DNA of 64,000 bases from Alentia gelatinosa (GCA_950022655.1 OX465579.1:38667950-38731949); one strand, 5' to 3'; positions 48,617 through 58,400 are shown, numbered from the stretch's first letter. The notes: generated by a model not told the origin, from the letters alone. Numbers and translations are program-made.

Positions 48617-49316
48617 CCTGGGGGCTGTTTCACTAGGAGCTATAAGTCTCGCTGTTGGTAACAGTGGCAGCAAAGCGGCAGTTTGCGTTTCATTAGAAGG
48701 TGCAGTCAAGCGTGAACAGCACTTGGGACACAAGCGGCACCAACAGTGGCAGAACCCGTTTCACCAACGCAGTGGCTCTCACTGTTAGTGCCACTGTGGA
48801 GCTGCTGTAAGCGAGAGGGTATACCCTCTCATTGATTATGTGTACTTTTTACTCCCTCTGTGCGATTGTGTTAGTCGCTGTTCTTTTTCACTCCCTCCGT
48901 AGTGCGGCGGGGTTTCGGCTATTCTTTTTGTCTCCCCCGGAGACCGGCGGGAAGTGCAGTATTTGGTATGACAAAATTCAAACGCCGATATATTCATAAC
49001 GGCGAGGCCAATTATCTTCATATTTGGTACGATTATAGGTTATATATATACCTTACTCATGTGAAAATTTCATTGCTTAATTCCTATGGGAAGGGGTGAC
49101 ATTCCATGTGATCCCGGCCCGTCGATGAATAAATTTGAACGTCAAGTGCGTGTGCATAGCGAGACCTGTGCCAACAGTGAGAGTTGGTCTCACCGCAACA
49201 GCGAGACCACTGATGAAACACGAAATTGTGGTTGACACTGTTGGGGCCACTGTTGGGGCCACTGTTGCAGTCTCACCTCTCGCTTTCACTCCACTACTAG
49301 TGAAACAGCTCCCTGG
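48617..49316. mobile_element. Non-autonomous DNA transposon with 20-bp inverted ends
   Basis: Left end CCTGGGGGCTGTTTCACTAG and right end CTAGTGAAACAGCTCCCTGG are inverse at 18 of 20 positions, 700 bp apart. Subterminal sequences repeat a CACTGTTGG / CCAACAGTG theme in both orientations. There is no transposase frame, and superfamily and target duplication are not certain. It sits in the gap of the dead LINE, so it inserted after that LINE. Confidence 0.75.
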
Positions 49317-50194
49317 TGTTTTTTGTGAGTTGACAAATAACCTTTTTCACTTTAATGTGAAAGATTTGCTCAAATCCACTATTATCACTCGGCTGTGCGA
49401 TCTGTGTTTTTACTTGTCCAGTACGGCGATTATTGTAAGTCTCTAAAGTTATTCAATATAAAAAAAGGCCGTGCTCCAATGCAGCCGATCCTGTGGAGAT
49501 TGGGTTGTGATCATTTGGTCGCTTACTGCTCTGTATCTAGTCGGCGATAATGGAGGTGCAGTGGAGCTAGGGTCCTGATCCCCTTCCGACAGTCGGCACT
49601 CAAACTCCTAGCAGTCTCTAGGTGGCCCCAATGCCCCAGATCGAGAGCCGACCCACTGGGGACTGGGTAAAACCCAGTCACCAGTCAGTCACCGCACTGG
49701 AGCGCTGATGGAGCAGCAGCGCTAATCAACAGTTGGAGAATGGGTGAAGACTGGGTGAAGATTGTTCGGAGACTAATAATTAGCGCAATGGAGCACCACC
49801 TTAAGGGTATGTTTTACAAATGGATCAAAAATTATTTTTCTGAAAGATCGCAACAGACCATAGCGAATGGACTGCTATCAAAGATCTTACCTGTCATATT
49901 TGGAGTACCACAAGGGTCAATTCTTGGACCACTTTTCTATGCGTTATATGTAAATGATTTGGCTAATATTTTGCTCAATAGTAAAGTTCATATGTATGCT
50001 GATGATATGGCTATTTATTTACATGGTCGAAATATGAGCGACATGTACTGTATCATGCAAGACAAATTGAATAGAGTGGCAGATTGGTCCGCTGGGGCGG
50101 ACAGTAATTACCAATCTGTTCACCCTCTTGGTCGCCTAGTCTCCTTGTGTTGCAGACCGAATATGCTTGCACACAGGCATAACAAAAGCAACCG

Positions 50195-50385
50195 GAGTGG
50201 GGAGTTAGCTCAGTGGTAAAGAGCACTGGACTTTGTTCATTTGAGTCCCACTGCAGCCACTTTTCTCCCTCACCCCGGCAGTGGTATATTTACTGCTATA
50301 TCAAAGGCCAATCCTTCTCATACCATGTCTATGTGGTGTGGGAAGTAAAAGAACTCTCACCTCGGTAAATGTGTAGGGGTGAGCT
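50195..50385 (+). mobile_element. tRNA-derived SINE, copy 3, inside the dead LINE
   Basis: Head GGAGTTAGCTCAGTGGTAAA, B-box region TTTGAGTCCCACTGCAG, then the same body as at 14133 (CCTTCTCATACCATGTCTAT). The central part of the tRNA-like head is shortened. It interrupts the LINE between its YADD and KYLG motifs. Confidence 0.85.
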
Positions 50386-50625
50386 TTTGTAGAAAAGCGA
50401 ATCTATATCCCCAGGATCTATTATTGAATTACCAGTTGATTGAACAAGTGTTTTATTTTAAATATCTCGGTTTTATCATGGCCCAATATCTAAATTTTGA
50501 TAGACACAGAGAATACTCACCAAAAGTGTCTCCTAAATCATTCATCTTGAGCATAATTCACAAATTTATAAATCGAAAGACAGCTATTCTATTGTATAAG
50601 ACCATTGTTCTACCCTTTATCGATT

Positions 50626-50756
50626 GGAGAATGATTGAAAATTGAGCTGTAATTTATCCGCGACGCCCTCTATCGGATAATCCATCAACCTACCGAGATG
50701 ACGTCATCCATCAACCTCACTCGGGCGACGCGCTGCAGACTCTCAAGAACTTTTTG
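50626..50756 (+). repeat. Ngaro-type terminal repeat A1
   Basis: 131 bp, starting GGAGAATGATTGAAAATTGA and ending AAGAACTTTTTG. It is nearly identical to A2 (56900-57030, also 131 bp), and a further copy lies at 52421-52551 from the tandem duplication. It carries a CRE-like palindrome TGACGTCA. Confidence 0.9.
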
Positions 50757-51538
50757 ATCTCAGCTCATTTCAAACAGGCATAGTCCCTGTCTTGACACCT
50801 TTAAAATGGCGAAAGCATCGAAAAAAGACTCCGACCATCACCAGGAGTAAAAAGGCTGCAAGTCTTCGAGAAAGAGTTACCACCTTAGACAGCTTAGATC
50901 AGTTGGAGTCACTGTTGCGCGCCATTACCGAGCCCAAGTCTATCCAAGACACAGCAAGCTCAGATGTGGATAATACAGTGGAGGAACTGCAGGAGCTCTC
51001 CCCCAAGCTCAGGAGAGCTAAGGGAGCTACAGCCAGGGCAGATGTACGATTTGCCCCATACACCCAAGTCAAATCCTCAACTTGCAGGATAACAGAAATC
51101 GCAGCGGCTAATCCGGCCCCAGCACCGCGCGACCCTGGATATCTAGGCCTCGCGGCGTCAGTCCCAGCAAGCCTGCCCACCTCCATCGCTGAAGCCTCAA
51201 CTCGGGGAGACGAAATTACCGAACAAGTTCAGAAGATACTAGAGGGAGCCCCGCATGTTCTGGGAGCCGCAGGTAAGGCTCGGAAATTCTTTCCTCACAA
51301 CTATGTGTTTCGTGGTCCGGCGAAAACTAAGACTGCACTTAATGACCTCAACCTCCCAGAGTATTTGTGGGGCCTATTCAGAATCATGGACGATCCGGAG
51401 TACCCCCAAGACTGGATTCCCCCCACGATGCAGCACATTCGGGATGTTCTGGAGGATGCTCGGGAGTACAAATTTGACCAAGTCCAGGCTTGGTCGGAAG
51501 AAGTCCTCAGCCTTATTTCAGAAGGCCGCCTAGCCTAG
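50702..51538 (+). pseudogene. Ngaro-type ORF1 (gag-like), copy 1
   Basis: The frame is open from 50702 to a TAG at 51536-51538 (about 278 codons), but it has no ATG before residue DDPEYPQDW near its end. The only well-placed ATG (50805) is in another frame that stops after 14 codons. Composition is basic at the start, then Ala/Glu-rich, ending PEYLWGLFRIMDDPEYPQDW and a helical tail. Its place between A1 and the zinc-motif frame identifies it as the gag-like ORF1 of a DIRS-type element. No folded domain is recognised. The identical copy at 52497-53333 shares the same defect. Confidence 0.7.
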
Positions 51539-51565
51539 GCCTGGGCAGACACCACACGCATCCAG

Positions 51566-51897
51566 ATGTTACGGATATCCCTTTCACGCTTGCCTCTGGG
51601 TCGGCTTCACCAACCAGCAGGGAGCAAAGCCAAGATAAAACCGGATAAAAGGGAGAAACAAGACCTCAGGGGGGGGGGGGAGCCCCCTGCAAAGACTTCA
51701 ACAAGAAAGGCTGCCATCAGCAGTCAGGTCATCTAGAGAATGGGCAGAAACAACTTCATATTTGTCAATACTGCTTGTTCAACCTGTCATCTTATCACCC
51801 ACACCCAGAGAAGGACTGTCGGATTAAGCAGCGACACCTCACCGGACACCAACAACCGGACCTCAAGAAAGGTGTGACCCCCCCTTTTCATCACTAG
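51566..51897 (+). pseudogene. Ngaro-type zinc-motif frame, copy 1, broken at a G-run
   Basis: Same sequence as the frame at 53361-53693, but a G-run of 12 instead of 13 shifts the frame before the Cys/His cluster. Confidence 0.6.
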
Positions 51898-52420
51898 GCC
51901 GGCCCAGGCCTATAAACACGGGACTCAGGGAGAGCTATTGCGCCTACAACGCAGCCAGTACCCCTTCTCACTCTCCAAGCACAACTGCTCGCCTCGCCCC
52001 TCGACTCTCTCTCTAAGCCTCCGGGCTCGCCTCAGGCTCCGGCCCGACTACAACGTCACCTACGGTAAGCTATCCGGTCCAACCTACTTCTCTTTCCCAG
52101 GATTGTACTGTACCGGATAACGATGATGTGATCAATGATATGAGCTATGTTACTCAGGCCCCTATGGGCGCAACACGTGTGTCCAGTTATGTCGGCCATT
52201 CCCCGCGAGGTGGCGCCACCGCTGTCCGGGAGAGCCACAGTGTGCCACCAGGTGGCGGCACCTTCAGGTCCCTCACCCAGGCGGACTGATTTTGATAGAC
52301 ACAGAGAATACTCACCAAAAGTGTCTCCTAAATCATTCATCTTGAGCATAATTCACAAATTTATAAATCGAAAGACAGCTATTCTATTGTATAAGACCAT
52401 TGTTCTACCCTTTATCGATT

Positions 52421-52551
52421 GGAGAATGATTGAAAATTGAGCTGTAATTTATCCGCGACGCCCTCTATCGGATAATCCATCAACCTACCGAGATGACGTC
52501 ATCCATCAACCTCACTCGGGCGACGCGCTGCAGACTCTCAAGAACTTTTTG
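52421..52551 (+). repeat. Duplicated Ngaro-type terminal repeat A1
   Basis: An exact second copy of A1, carried by the tandem duplication. It sits inside the element, preceded by 132 bp of duplicated LINE host sequence, which shows that the duplication began outside the element. Confidence 0.88.
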
Positions 52552-53333
52552 ATCTCAGCTCATTTCAAACAGGCATAGTCCCTGTCTTGACACCTTTAAA
52601 ATGGCGAAAGCATCGAAAAAAGACTCCGACCATCACCAGGAGTAAAAAGGCTGCAAGTCTTCGAGAAAGAGTTACCACCTTAGACAGCTTAGATCAGTTG
52701 GAGTCACTGTTGCGCGCCATTACCGAGCCCAAGTCTATCCAAGACACAGCAAGCTCAGATGTGGATAATACAGTGGAGGAACTGCAGGAGCTCTCCCCCA
52801 AGCTCAGGAGAGCTAAGGGAGCTACAGCCAGGGCAGATGTACGATTTGCCCCATACACCCAAGTCAAATCCTCAACTTGCAGGATAACAGAAATCGCAGC
52901 GGCTAATCCGGCCCCAGCACCGCGCGACCCTGGATATCTAGGCCTCGCGGCGTCAGTCCCAGCAAGCCTGCCCACCTCCATCGCTGAAGCCTCAACTCGG
53001 GGAGACGAAATTACCGAACAAGTTCAGAAGATACTAGAGGGAGCCCCGCATGTTCTGGGAGCCGCAGGTAAGGCTCGGAAATTCTTTCCTCACAACTATG
53101 TGTTTCGTGGTCCGGCGAAAACTAAGACTGCACTTAATGACCTCAACCTCCCAGAGTATTTGTGGGGCCTATTCAGAATCATGGACGATCCGGAGTACCC
53201 CCAAGACTGGATTCCCCCCACGATGCAGCACATTCGGGATGTTCTGGAGGATGCTCGGGAGTACAAATTTGACCAAGTCCAGGCTTGGTCGGAAGAAGTC
53301 CTCAGCCTTATTTCAGAAGGCCGCCTAGCCTAG
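52497..53333 (+). pseudogene. Ngaro-type ORF1 (gag-like), copy 2
   Basis: The translation is residue-for-residue the same as copy 1 over the 248 codons that can be compared, including the missing ATG. It directly precedes the only continuous reverse transcriptase region, so this is the copy in its natural position. Confidence 0.7.
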
Positions 53334-53360
53334 GCCTGGGCAGACACCACACGCATCCAG

Positions 53361-53693
53361 ATGTTACGGATATCCCTTTCACGCTTGCCTCTGGGTCGGC
53401 TTCACCAACCAGCAGGGAGCAAAGCCAAGATAAAACCGGATAAAAGGGAGAAACAAGACCTCAGGGGGGGGGGGGGAGCCCCCTGCAAAGACTTCAACAA
53501 GAAAGGCTGCCATCAGCAGTCAGGTCATCTAGAGAATGGGCAGAAACAACTTCATATTTGTCAATACTGCTTGTTCAACCTGTCATCTTATCACCCACAC
53601 CCAGAGAAGGACTGTCGGATTAAGCAGCGACACCTCACCGGACACCAACAACCGGACCTCAAGAAAGGTGTGACCCCCCCTTTTCATCACTAG
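53361..53693 (+). pseudogene. Ngaro-type gag C-terminal zinc-motif frame
   Basis: A 110-codon frame with a basic start, a poly-Gly stretch from the G-run, then a Cys/His cluster: CKDFNKKGC, HICQYC, HPHPEKDC. C-x-FN-x-G-C followed by H-x-C-x2-C and H-x4-C is typical of the nucleic-acid-binding end of DIRS-like gag proteins. It probably continued ORF1 before frameshifts. Confidence 0.6.
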
Positions 53694-53923
53694 GCCGGCC
53701 CAGGCCTATAAACACGGGACTCAGGGAGAGCTATTGCGCCTACAACGCAGCCAGTACCCCTTCTCACTCTCCAAGCACAACTGCTCGCCTCGCCCCTCGA
53801 CTCTCTCTCTAAGCCTCCGGGCTCGCCTCAGGCTCCGGCCCGACTACAACGTCACCTACGGTAAGCTATCCGGTCCAACCTACTTCTCTTTCCCAGGATT
53901 GTACTGTACCGGATAACGATGAT

Positions 53924-55345
53924 GTGATCAATGATATGAGCTATGTTACTCAGGCCCCTATGGGCGCAACACGTGTGTCCAGTTATGTCGGCCATTCCCC
54001 GCGAGGTGGCGCCACCGCTGTCCGGGAGAGCCACAGTGTGCCACCAGGTGGCGGCACCTTCAGGTCCCTCACCCAGGCGGACTGGGCCCCTACGGACTTA
54101 TCTCTCGGTCGATATCCCCTCTGGATAGGACCGGGGGAGTTCGCGCCATTCATCAAGAAGAGCTGGCCAGCCCCGAACGATGCTATCTGGCAAGATCACT
54201 CTTTTCAACGGGAAACATATAAAAAGGTTCTGGCCACTGGCCTACCTAATTATCTACAAGCGAGGATACCATTACCAACAGGCCTCAACATCCAAGCTTG
54301 GAAGGCAGGCCTGTCCGGATACCATGATGCCACTCTGCTGGATTACCTGGAGTTCGGCTGGCCCTCAGGTTATACCCGCACCACCCTCCCGGTTCCTACC
54401 TGTGCTAACCACTCCTCAGCAGCCCAGTACCCAGAGGCGGTAGAAGCCTACATCGACACCGAGCTCTCCCACAGGGCTCTCCTGGGACCCTTCACAGCTT
54501 CTCCATTCTCATGGACCCAGGTCTCGCCCATGATGACGAGGCCCAAAAAGGATGGGTCCCGGCGTATCATCGTGGATCTCAGCTTCCCCCTGGGGCTGCT
54601 GTCAACGCAGGTGTCCTCTCCGGGAACTTTGAGGGCGCCAAATACACCTACACCCTCCCAGGTATCCGAGACGCCAAGACCTACCTGGAGCAGATGGGCC
54701 CGGAAGCCTACATGTGGAAGGCGGACTTAGCTCGCGCCTATCGTCAGCTCCGGGCTGACCCCCTCTGCTACCCCCTTCATGCTATCACGGATGGTGCCAA
54801 GGTCTACCTCCATCTTTGCCCCCCCCTTCGGCGCAAGGCTCTCCGCGGCAGCCTGCCAACGGACTACCACGGCAGTGGTATACATGATGGCTAAGCTCGG
54901 CCACACCACCCTGGTGTATCTGGACGACTTTTTCGGGGTGGCCCCCTGCAGAGCCCAAACTCAGACAGTCTACTTGGACTTTCAGGCCCTCGCGAACAGG
55001 CTGGGCCTAGCTTTATCTCCCGGGAAGTGTGCCCCCCCAGCTCAGGCCATGGACTGGATAGGGTATATTATTGACTCACGGTCAGGCCAGGTCACCATCC
55101 CCTCTGAGAAGATGCGGGAGATAGAGTCTCTGGCGGCGCACTGGACTAACGCCATGGCTATTTCCAAGTCCCAACTCCAGTCCCTGGTGGGGAGGCTTAT
55201 CCATGTATCCAGCTGCATCCTCCCGGCACGCAAGTTCACCAACAGCCTTCTAGCTGCTCTACACAAAGTCAGGCCGGATAGCCTCATAGGCCTCTCCAGG
55301 GGGGTCAAGGCGGACCTCGCCTGGTATGCAGCCTACGCATCAGCC
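53924..55345 (+). pseudogene. Ngaro-type reverse transcriptase, frameshifted
   Basis: Three frames in series make one reverse transcriptase. The first (53924 to about 54600) has the N-terminal part up to MMTRPKKDGSRRIIVDLSFP. The second (about 54590-54820) has the first catalytic Asp region, WKADLARAYRQL. The third (about 54815-55345) has the YxDD box in LVYLDDFFGVAP, then LGLALSPGKC, WIGYIIDS and a thumb-like QLQSLVGRLIHVS. Shifts lie at or near the C-rich runs around 54590 and 54820, and a TAG ends the third frame. The first 57 codons also occur truncated in copy 1 of the duplication (to 52288). Confidence 0.82.
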
Positions 55346-55855
55346 TAGAACGGTCTGGCCATTGTAGCTCCTCCCCGAATAGTGGCCCCCCTCTGGGTGG
55401 TTCGGACCAAACGGGGCGTGGCAGCGGCCTCGGACCAAGCCTACGGGGCACTAGAAACCACGCCGGCCATGAGGGTCCTCATCACCAGGCCGGTCCACCT
55501 GTTAGCCTGTGGGATCCTAGTAGCCTGCGCTACCTTCGCTCCACAGGTGACCCCGGGCTCCAGGATAGTAATAGGTCTCGACCTCCTCAAAGGTATAGAG
55601 GCCCTCTCCACAGGAAGGACCCGTGACCCAGTCCTCGCAGCTATAACTCGGGAGGTCTGGCTTCATCTCGCGGGCAGGGACATAGACCTTGAACTTCGTC
55701 AGGCGCCGGGGAGACAGCTTCGCCTCCCCTACGCAGCGGCCAGGACCTTAGTATCTGCCTCAGCCTGCGCTTGGACGAGTGCTCTCGCGGGAGAGCTCAA
55801 CCTTGTCCGCATTGACTTATGTGTTCCAACACCTCTCCTTACTCTCCCTTGGTAA
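55346..55855 (+). pseudogene. Ngaro-type RNase H-like region
   Basis: In the same frame as the reverse transcriptase after one TAG, a 157-codon stretch includes VGLDLLKGIEALS-like and ITREVWLHLAGRDIDLELRQ segments. This is where DIRS-type elements keep RNase H. The motif match is loose. Confidence 0.55.
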
Positions 55856-55879
55856 TTGTCTTTCCACCCTCGGGACCCC

Positions 55880-56794
55880 TGCACGACCAGATGCTGACCT
55901 CGGTCAACGCAGCGACCTCGAACTCCACTCGGGAAAACAAGGACCGCCAAGCCAGAACCTATATCACCTTCTCGGCTTGGTACTCAGTGGATCCCCTCCA
56001 CCCGACGGTAGGCCAGGCTGGTCTCTACGCGCAGTATCCCTTGCCGCCCCAGCGTCTCGCCAAAACTACATATCTGGCGCCCGGGCCTGGATAACGGCTC
56101 ACAGCGGCTCCCCGGAGCCCTTCAGCCTAGGAGCAGCTCACCTCTCCAAGCAAATCCCAGCTCCGCCCCCCCCTCCTCTCGGCAGGTCTGGTGGCCCTCC
56201 TGGCCAGGATCGCGGATAAGGCGGGGCCGTAGGCTGCAGTCCTAAAGTCAGCTATACTCCTTGGTTACTCTACCATGCTCAGGGGATTGAACCTCATCTC
56301 CCCCTCCTCTCTGAGCCCGGGCCCCCACACCCTCCTGCGCAGAGACATCCAGCAGGAGAGGAGGGGGGCTCCGGGTCTTCATCAACTCCTCAAAGACCAT
56401 CCGAGACCAGGCCCATTCTACTTCTCTATTGGTGGCTCCCTCTGCGTCAGACCTCTGCCCGGTGCAGGCGTGGAGCCGCTACAGGGAGTCGAGCCCCGCC
56501 CCTCCCTGGGCTCCCGCCTTCCTGACCTCCTCAGGAGCGCCGTTGGCTTCGCGCCAACTGACGGCTTTCATTCGGCTTGGACTGGGAAAAGCCGGCATAC
56601 CGGCTCCGAGCCGTTTCTCCATCCACAGTCTCCGGAGGGGAGCCGCCCAGGATGCGGCCACTTCTCCAGGTGTGGACCTCCAGTCCATAATGTGCCACGG
56701 CACCTGGAGGTCAAAGTCAGGCGTCAATGCCTACCTCCAACCAACCTCCCTCGAGGTTCCGTCGGCACTATCCGCCAAACTGGCTAAATATTGA
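55880..56794 (+). pseudogene. Ngaro-type tyrosine recombinase, frameshifted
   Basis: The N-terminal core-binding part appears in pieces (SRQNYISGARAWITAH near 56060). The catalytic end at 56429-56794 is continuous: FIRLGLGKAGIPAPSRFSIH, then HSLRRGAAQDAA (His-x2-Arg), MCHGTW, and GVNAYL with the likely nucleophile Tyr. It ends LAKY and TGA at 56792-56794, 11 bases inside repeat B1. Several frameshifts separate the two parts, so no functional enzyme is encoded. Confidence 0.75.
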
Positions 56795-56899
56795 CTGTTC
56801 CACAACTTTCGAATTGTTCAACTCATAACTTACTCCCGCGGAGTCTTGTCAAAGTAATAAATTTTAATGTCTCCAATTCCAGCGTCGCGTGTATTAATT
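56784..56899 (+). repeat. Ngaro-type terminal repeat B1
   Basis: 116 bp from CTAAATATTGACTGTTCCAC to GTATTAATT, nearly identical to B2 and directly abutting A2. Confidence 0.9.
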
Positions 56900-57030
56900 G
56901 GAGAATAATTGAAAATTGAGCTGTAATTTATCCGCGACGCCCTCTATCGGATAATCCATCAACCTACCGAGATGACGTCATCCATCGACCTCACTCGGGC
57001 GGGGCGCTGCAGACTCTCGAGAACTTTTTG
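56900..57030 (+). repeat. Ngaro-type terminal repeat A2
   Basis: 131 bp, near-identical to A1, with the CRE-like TGACGTCA retained. Differences include GGGGCG for GACGCG near its end. Confidence 0.9.
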
Positions 57031-57078
57031 CCACCACCCACCCAACAGCTCTCATATGACATAGACATTCAATAATCA

Positions 57079-57194
57079 CTAAATATTGACTTTTCCACAA
57101 CTTTCCAATTGTTCAACTCATAACTTACTCCCGCGGAGTCTTGTCAAAGTAATAAATTTTAATGTCTCCAATTCCAGCGTCACGTGTATTAATT
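57079..57194 (+). repeat. Ngaro-type terminal repeat B2
   Basis: 116 bp matching B1, ending GTATTAATT at the junction with host sequence ATGGAGATG. Confidence 0.9.
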
Positions 57195-58013
57195 ATGGAG
57201 ATGTTTTTAAAGCAGCATGCAACCAGCACCTGAAAACCAACTCTGGGGATACCACCCCTATTGGTGACAGAGGCTTTGATGAAAGTCTCATGCAAACCAA
57301 GACCAGATCCATCTATCTGGCCAACCAAACACAAAAAGAACAAAACCCCCGCAACATTGATGGTCACCACATACCACCCCACTTTTAATGGGTTACAGAC
57401 CATTATACGACAGAACTAGGACGTTTTGTCCAGGTCCCCCAAAACTCAGGCCCTCCATAAGTTAAGAGTTGTTGTAGGCCTCTGCCGACCCCCGAATGTG
57501 AGGGACATGCTGGTCTGAGCAAAAATCTCTTAAAACAAATCCCGGGGGGGGGGGGGGGCAAAAACCAGGCAGCTGTACAAGGCAGCAAAGCCCAAACCAT
57601 AAAAAAAGTGCAACACTACCAACTGTAGATACTGCCTCGCTTTTGACACTGGGGGAAGAATCCTCCCCTCATCTACAGGTAGAACATATACGGCAAAACA
57701 CAGCGAGTGTTGCCAGAGCTCTAACCTCATCTACTGCATCACATGCAAACACAGTCACAATCAGTATGTGGGACAGACCAAGCACGGATTAATGGACAGA
57801 TTCCAACAACAGTTTTATCGGATCAAATATGCCCTGGTTAAAACGGACATGGGCTACCATTTCAACACCGATGGTCACCACGGCCTATCTGATGTTGTCA
57901 TTCACATTGTGGACTTCATACAATGTTCTCCAGACTCAATCTCTACGCAACTGGATGATGTTCTGTCTACGAACCCAGATTCTGTATGGGCTCAACCTGA
58001 TAGATGCACCTAA
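57195..58013 (+). pseudogene. Penelope-like element C-terminal region with GIY-YIG nuclease
   Basis: Near 57450 the frame carries CRPPNVRDMLV, the linker found just after the reverse transcriptase in Penelope-like elements. After a poly-G run and shifts, about 57620-58013 is one frame: NCRYCLAFDTGGRI, then SSNLIYCITCKHSHNQYVGQ with the nuclease core QYVGQTKHGLMDRF, then MGYHFNTDGHHGLSDVVIHI, and a stop at 58011. CxxC pairs before a GIY-YIG domain mark the Penelope endonuclease. Stops and shifts at 57420-57620 make it non-functional. The exact join between LINE and Penelope sequence near 57200 is unclear. Confidence 0.75.
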
Positions 58014-58400
58014 CTATTAGGGAGCCACCCACCCCATAGTACATGCTACCGTCTCAATCCAATTGCCTTGTCTAAAATTTTTCATTTATTTATTTATTAC
58101 TGGATTGTTGACGTTTTTCCTTGAAGAAACTCCCACCACCTATGAATCATAGGGTTGGGATGGTTTTCTCCTGTACATAGGGGTGAAAGCCTTGACATTC
58201 CCCTTTCAAGACTGTCAAGACTGTTACTATAGTCTCTTTTATCCTGTTCACTTTTATGGTGTGGACCCTGAAACAATTATTTCAGGGTTCAAAACATAAC
58301 AAAGTCACACACCTTGTCCTAGCCAAACCTTAAGATGCCTGATGAGTCCAAAACGGATGAAACCTTGTCCTTCCAACCCCATGTAATTTATTTATAGGCT
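58014..58400 (+). mobile_element. Penelope-like element 3' region
   Basis: Noncoding tail after the GIY-YIG frame. It holds a hairpin (ACCCTGAAA / TTTCAGGGT, 58265-58288) and a hammerhead-like core at 58339-58369. Confidence 0.55.
58339..58369 (+). ncRNA. Hammerhead ribozyme-like core in Penelope tail
   Basis: CTGATGA, then a 4-bp stem II (GTCC / GGAT, loop AAAAC), then GAAAC, a CTT loop and GTC. The A-U and C-G pairs of a two-base stem III place the predicted cleavage after GTC (58369). Penelope-like elements are known to carry hammerheads with tiny stem III in their terminal repeats. Stem I is poorly formed here, so activity is doubtful. Confidence 0.5.

Larger units (their letters stand above)
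46925..50640 (+). pseudogene. Dead non-LTR retrotransposon (LINE) reverse transcriptase, split by insertions
   Basis: The first part (46925-47290) carries the start of a LINE reverse transcriptase: GILPRAWKETTVIPL, then SNLRPVSTLPSLGKL, IVDNQRGFCKNHFTVNTCVN. After a 2.5-kb gap filled by other elements it resumes at about 49790 with YKWIKNYFSERSQQTIANG, FGVPQGSILGPLFYALYVND and the catalytic YADD at 49994-50005. A SINE breaks it again at 50195. A third part (50400-50625) has the palm end IEQVFYFKYLGF and the thumb-like RKTAILLYKTIVLPFID. It is then cut by the Ngaro-type element. Frameshifts and insertions make it non-functional. Clade is uncertain (CR1/Jockey-like layout). Confidence 0.8.
50494..54084 (+). 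repeat. Tandem duplication, 1795/1796-bp unit
   Basis: Unit 1 (50494-52288) and unit 2 (52289-54084) look identical base for base wherever compared, except for a G-run of 12 (about 51669) against 13 (about 53463). Each unit begins in LINE host sequence (ATTTTGATAGACACAGAG) and ends inside the Ngaro-type element (ACCCAGGCGGACTG). The duplication thus postdates the insertion, or is an assembly artefact. Confidence 0.93.
50626..57194 (+). mobile_element. Ngaro/DIRS-type tyrosine-recombinase retrotransposon
   Basis: Order of parts: repeat A1 (50626-50756), gag-like frame, zinc-motif frame, reverse transcriptase, RNase H-like region, tyrosine recombinase, repeat B1 (56784-56899), A2 (56900-57030), a 48-bp spacer, and B2 (57079-57194). 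A1-ORFs-B1-A2-B2 split direct repeats are the diagnostic layout of the Ngaro and PAT groups of DIRS-like elements, which integrate by a tyrosine recombinase and make no target duplication. Host sequence reads CGATT to the left and ATGGAGATG to the right, which rejoins to the LINE thumb motif with no duplication. Length is 6.57 kb, or about 4.8 kb without the internal tandem duplication. Coding frames are broken. Confidence 0.88.
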
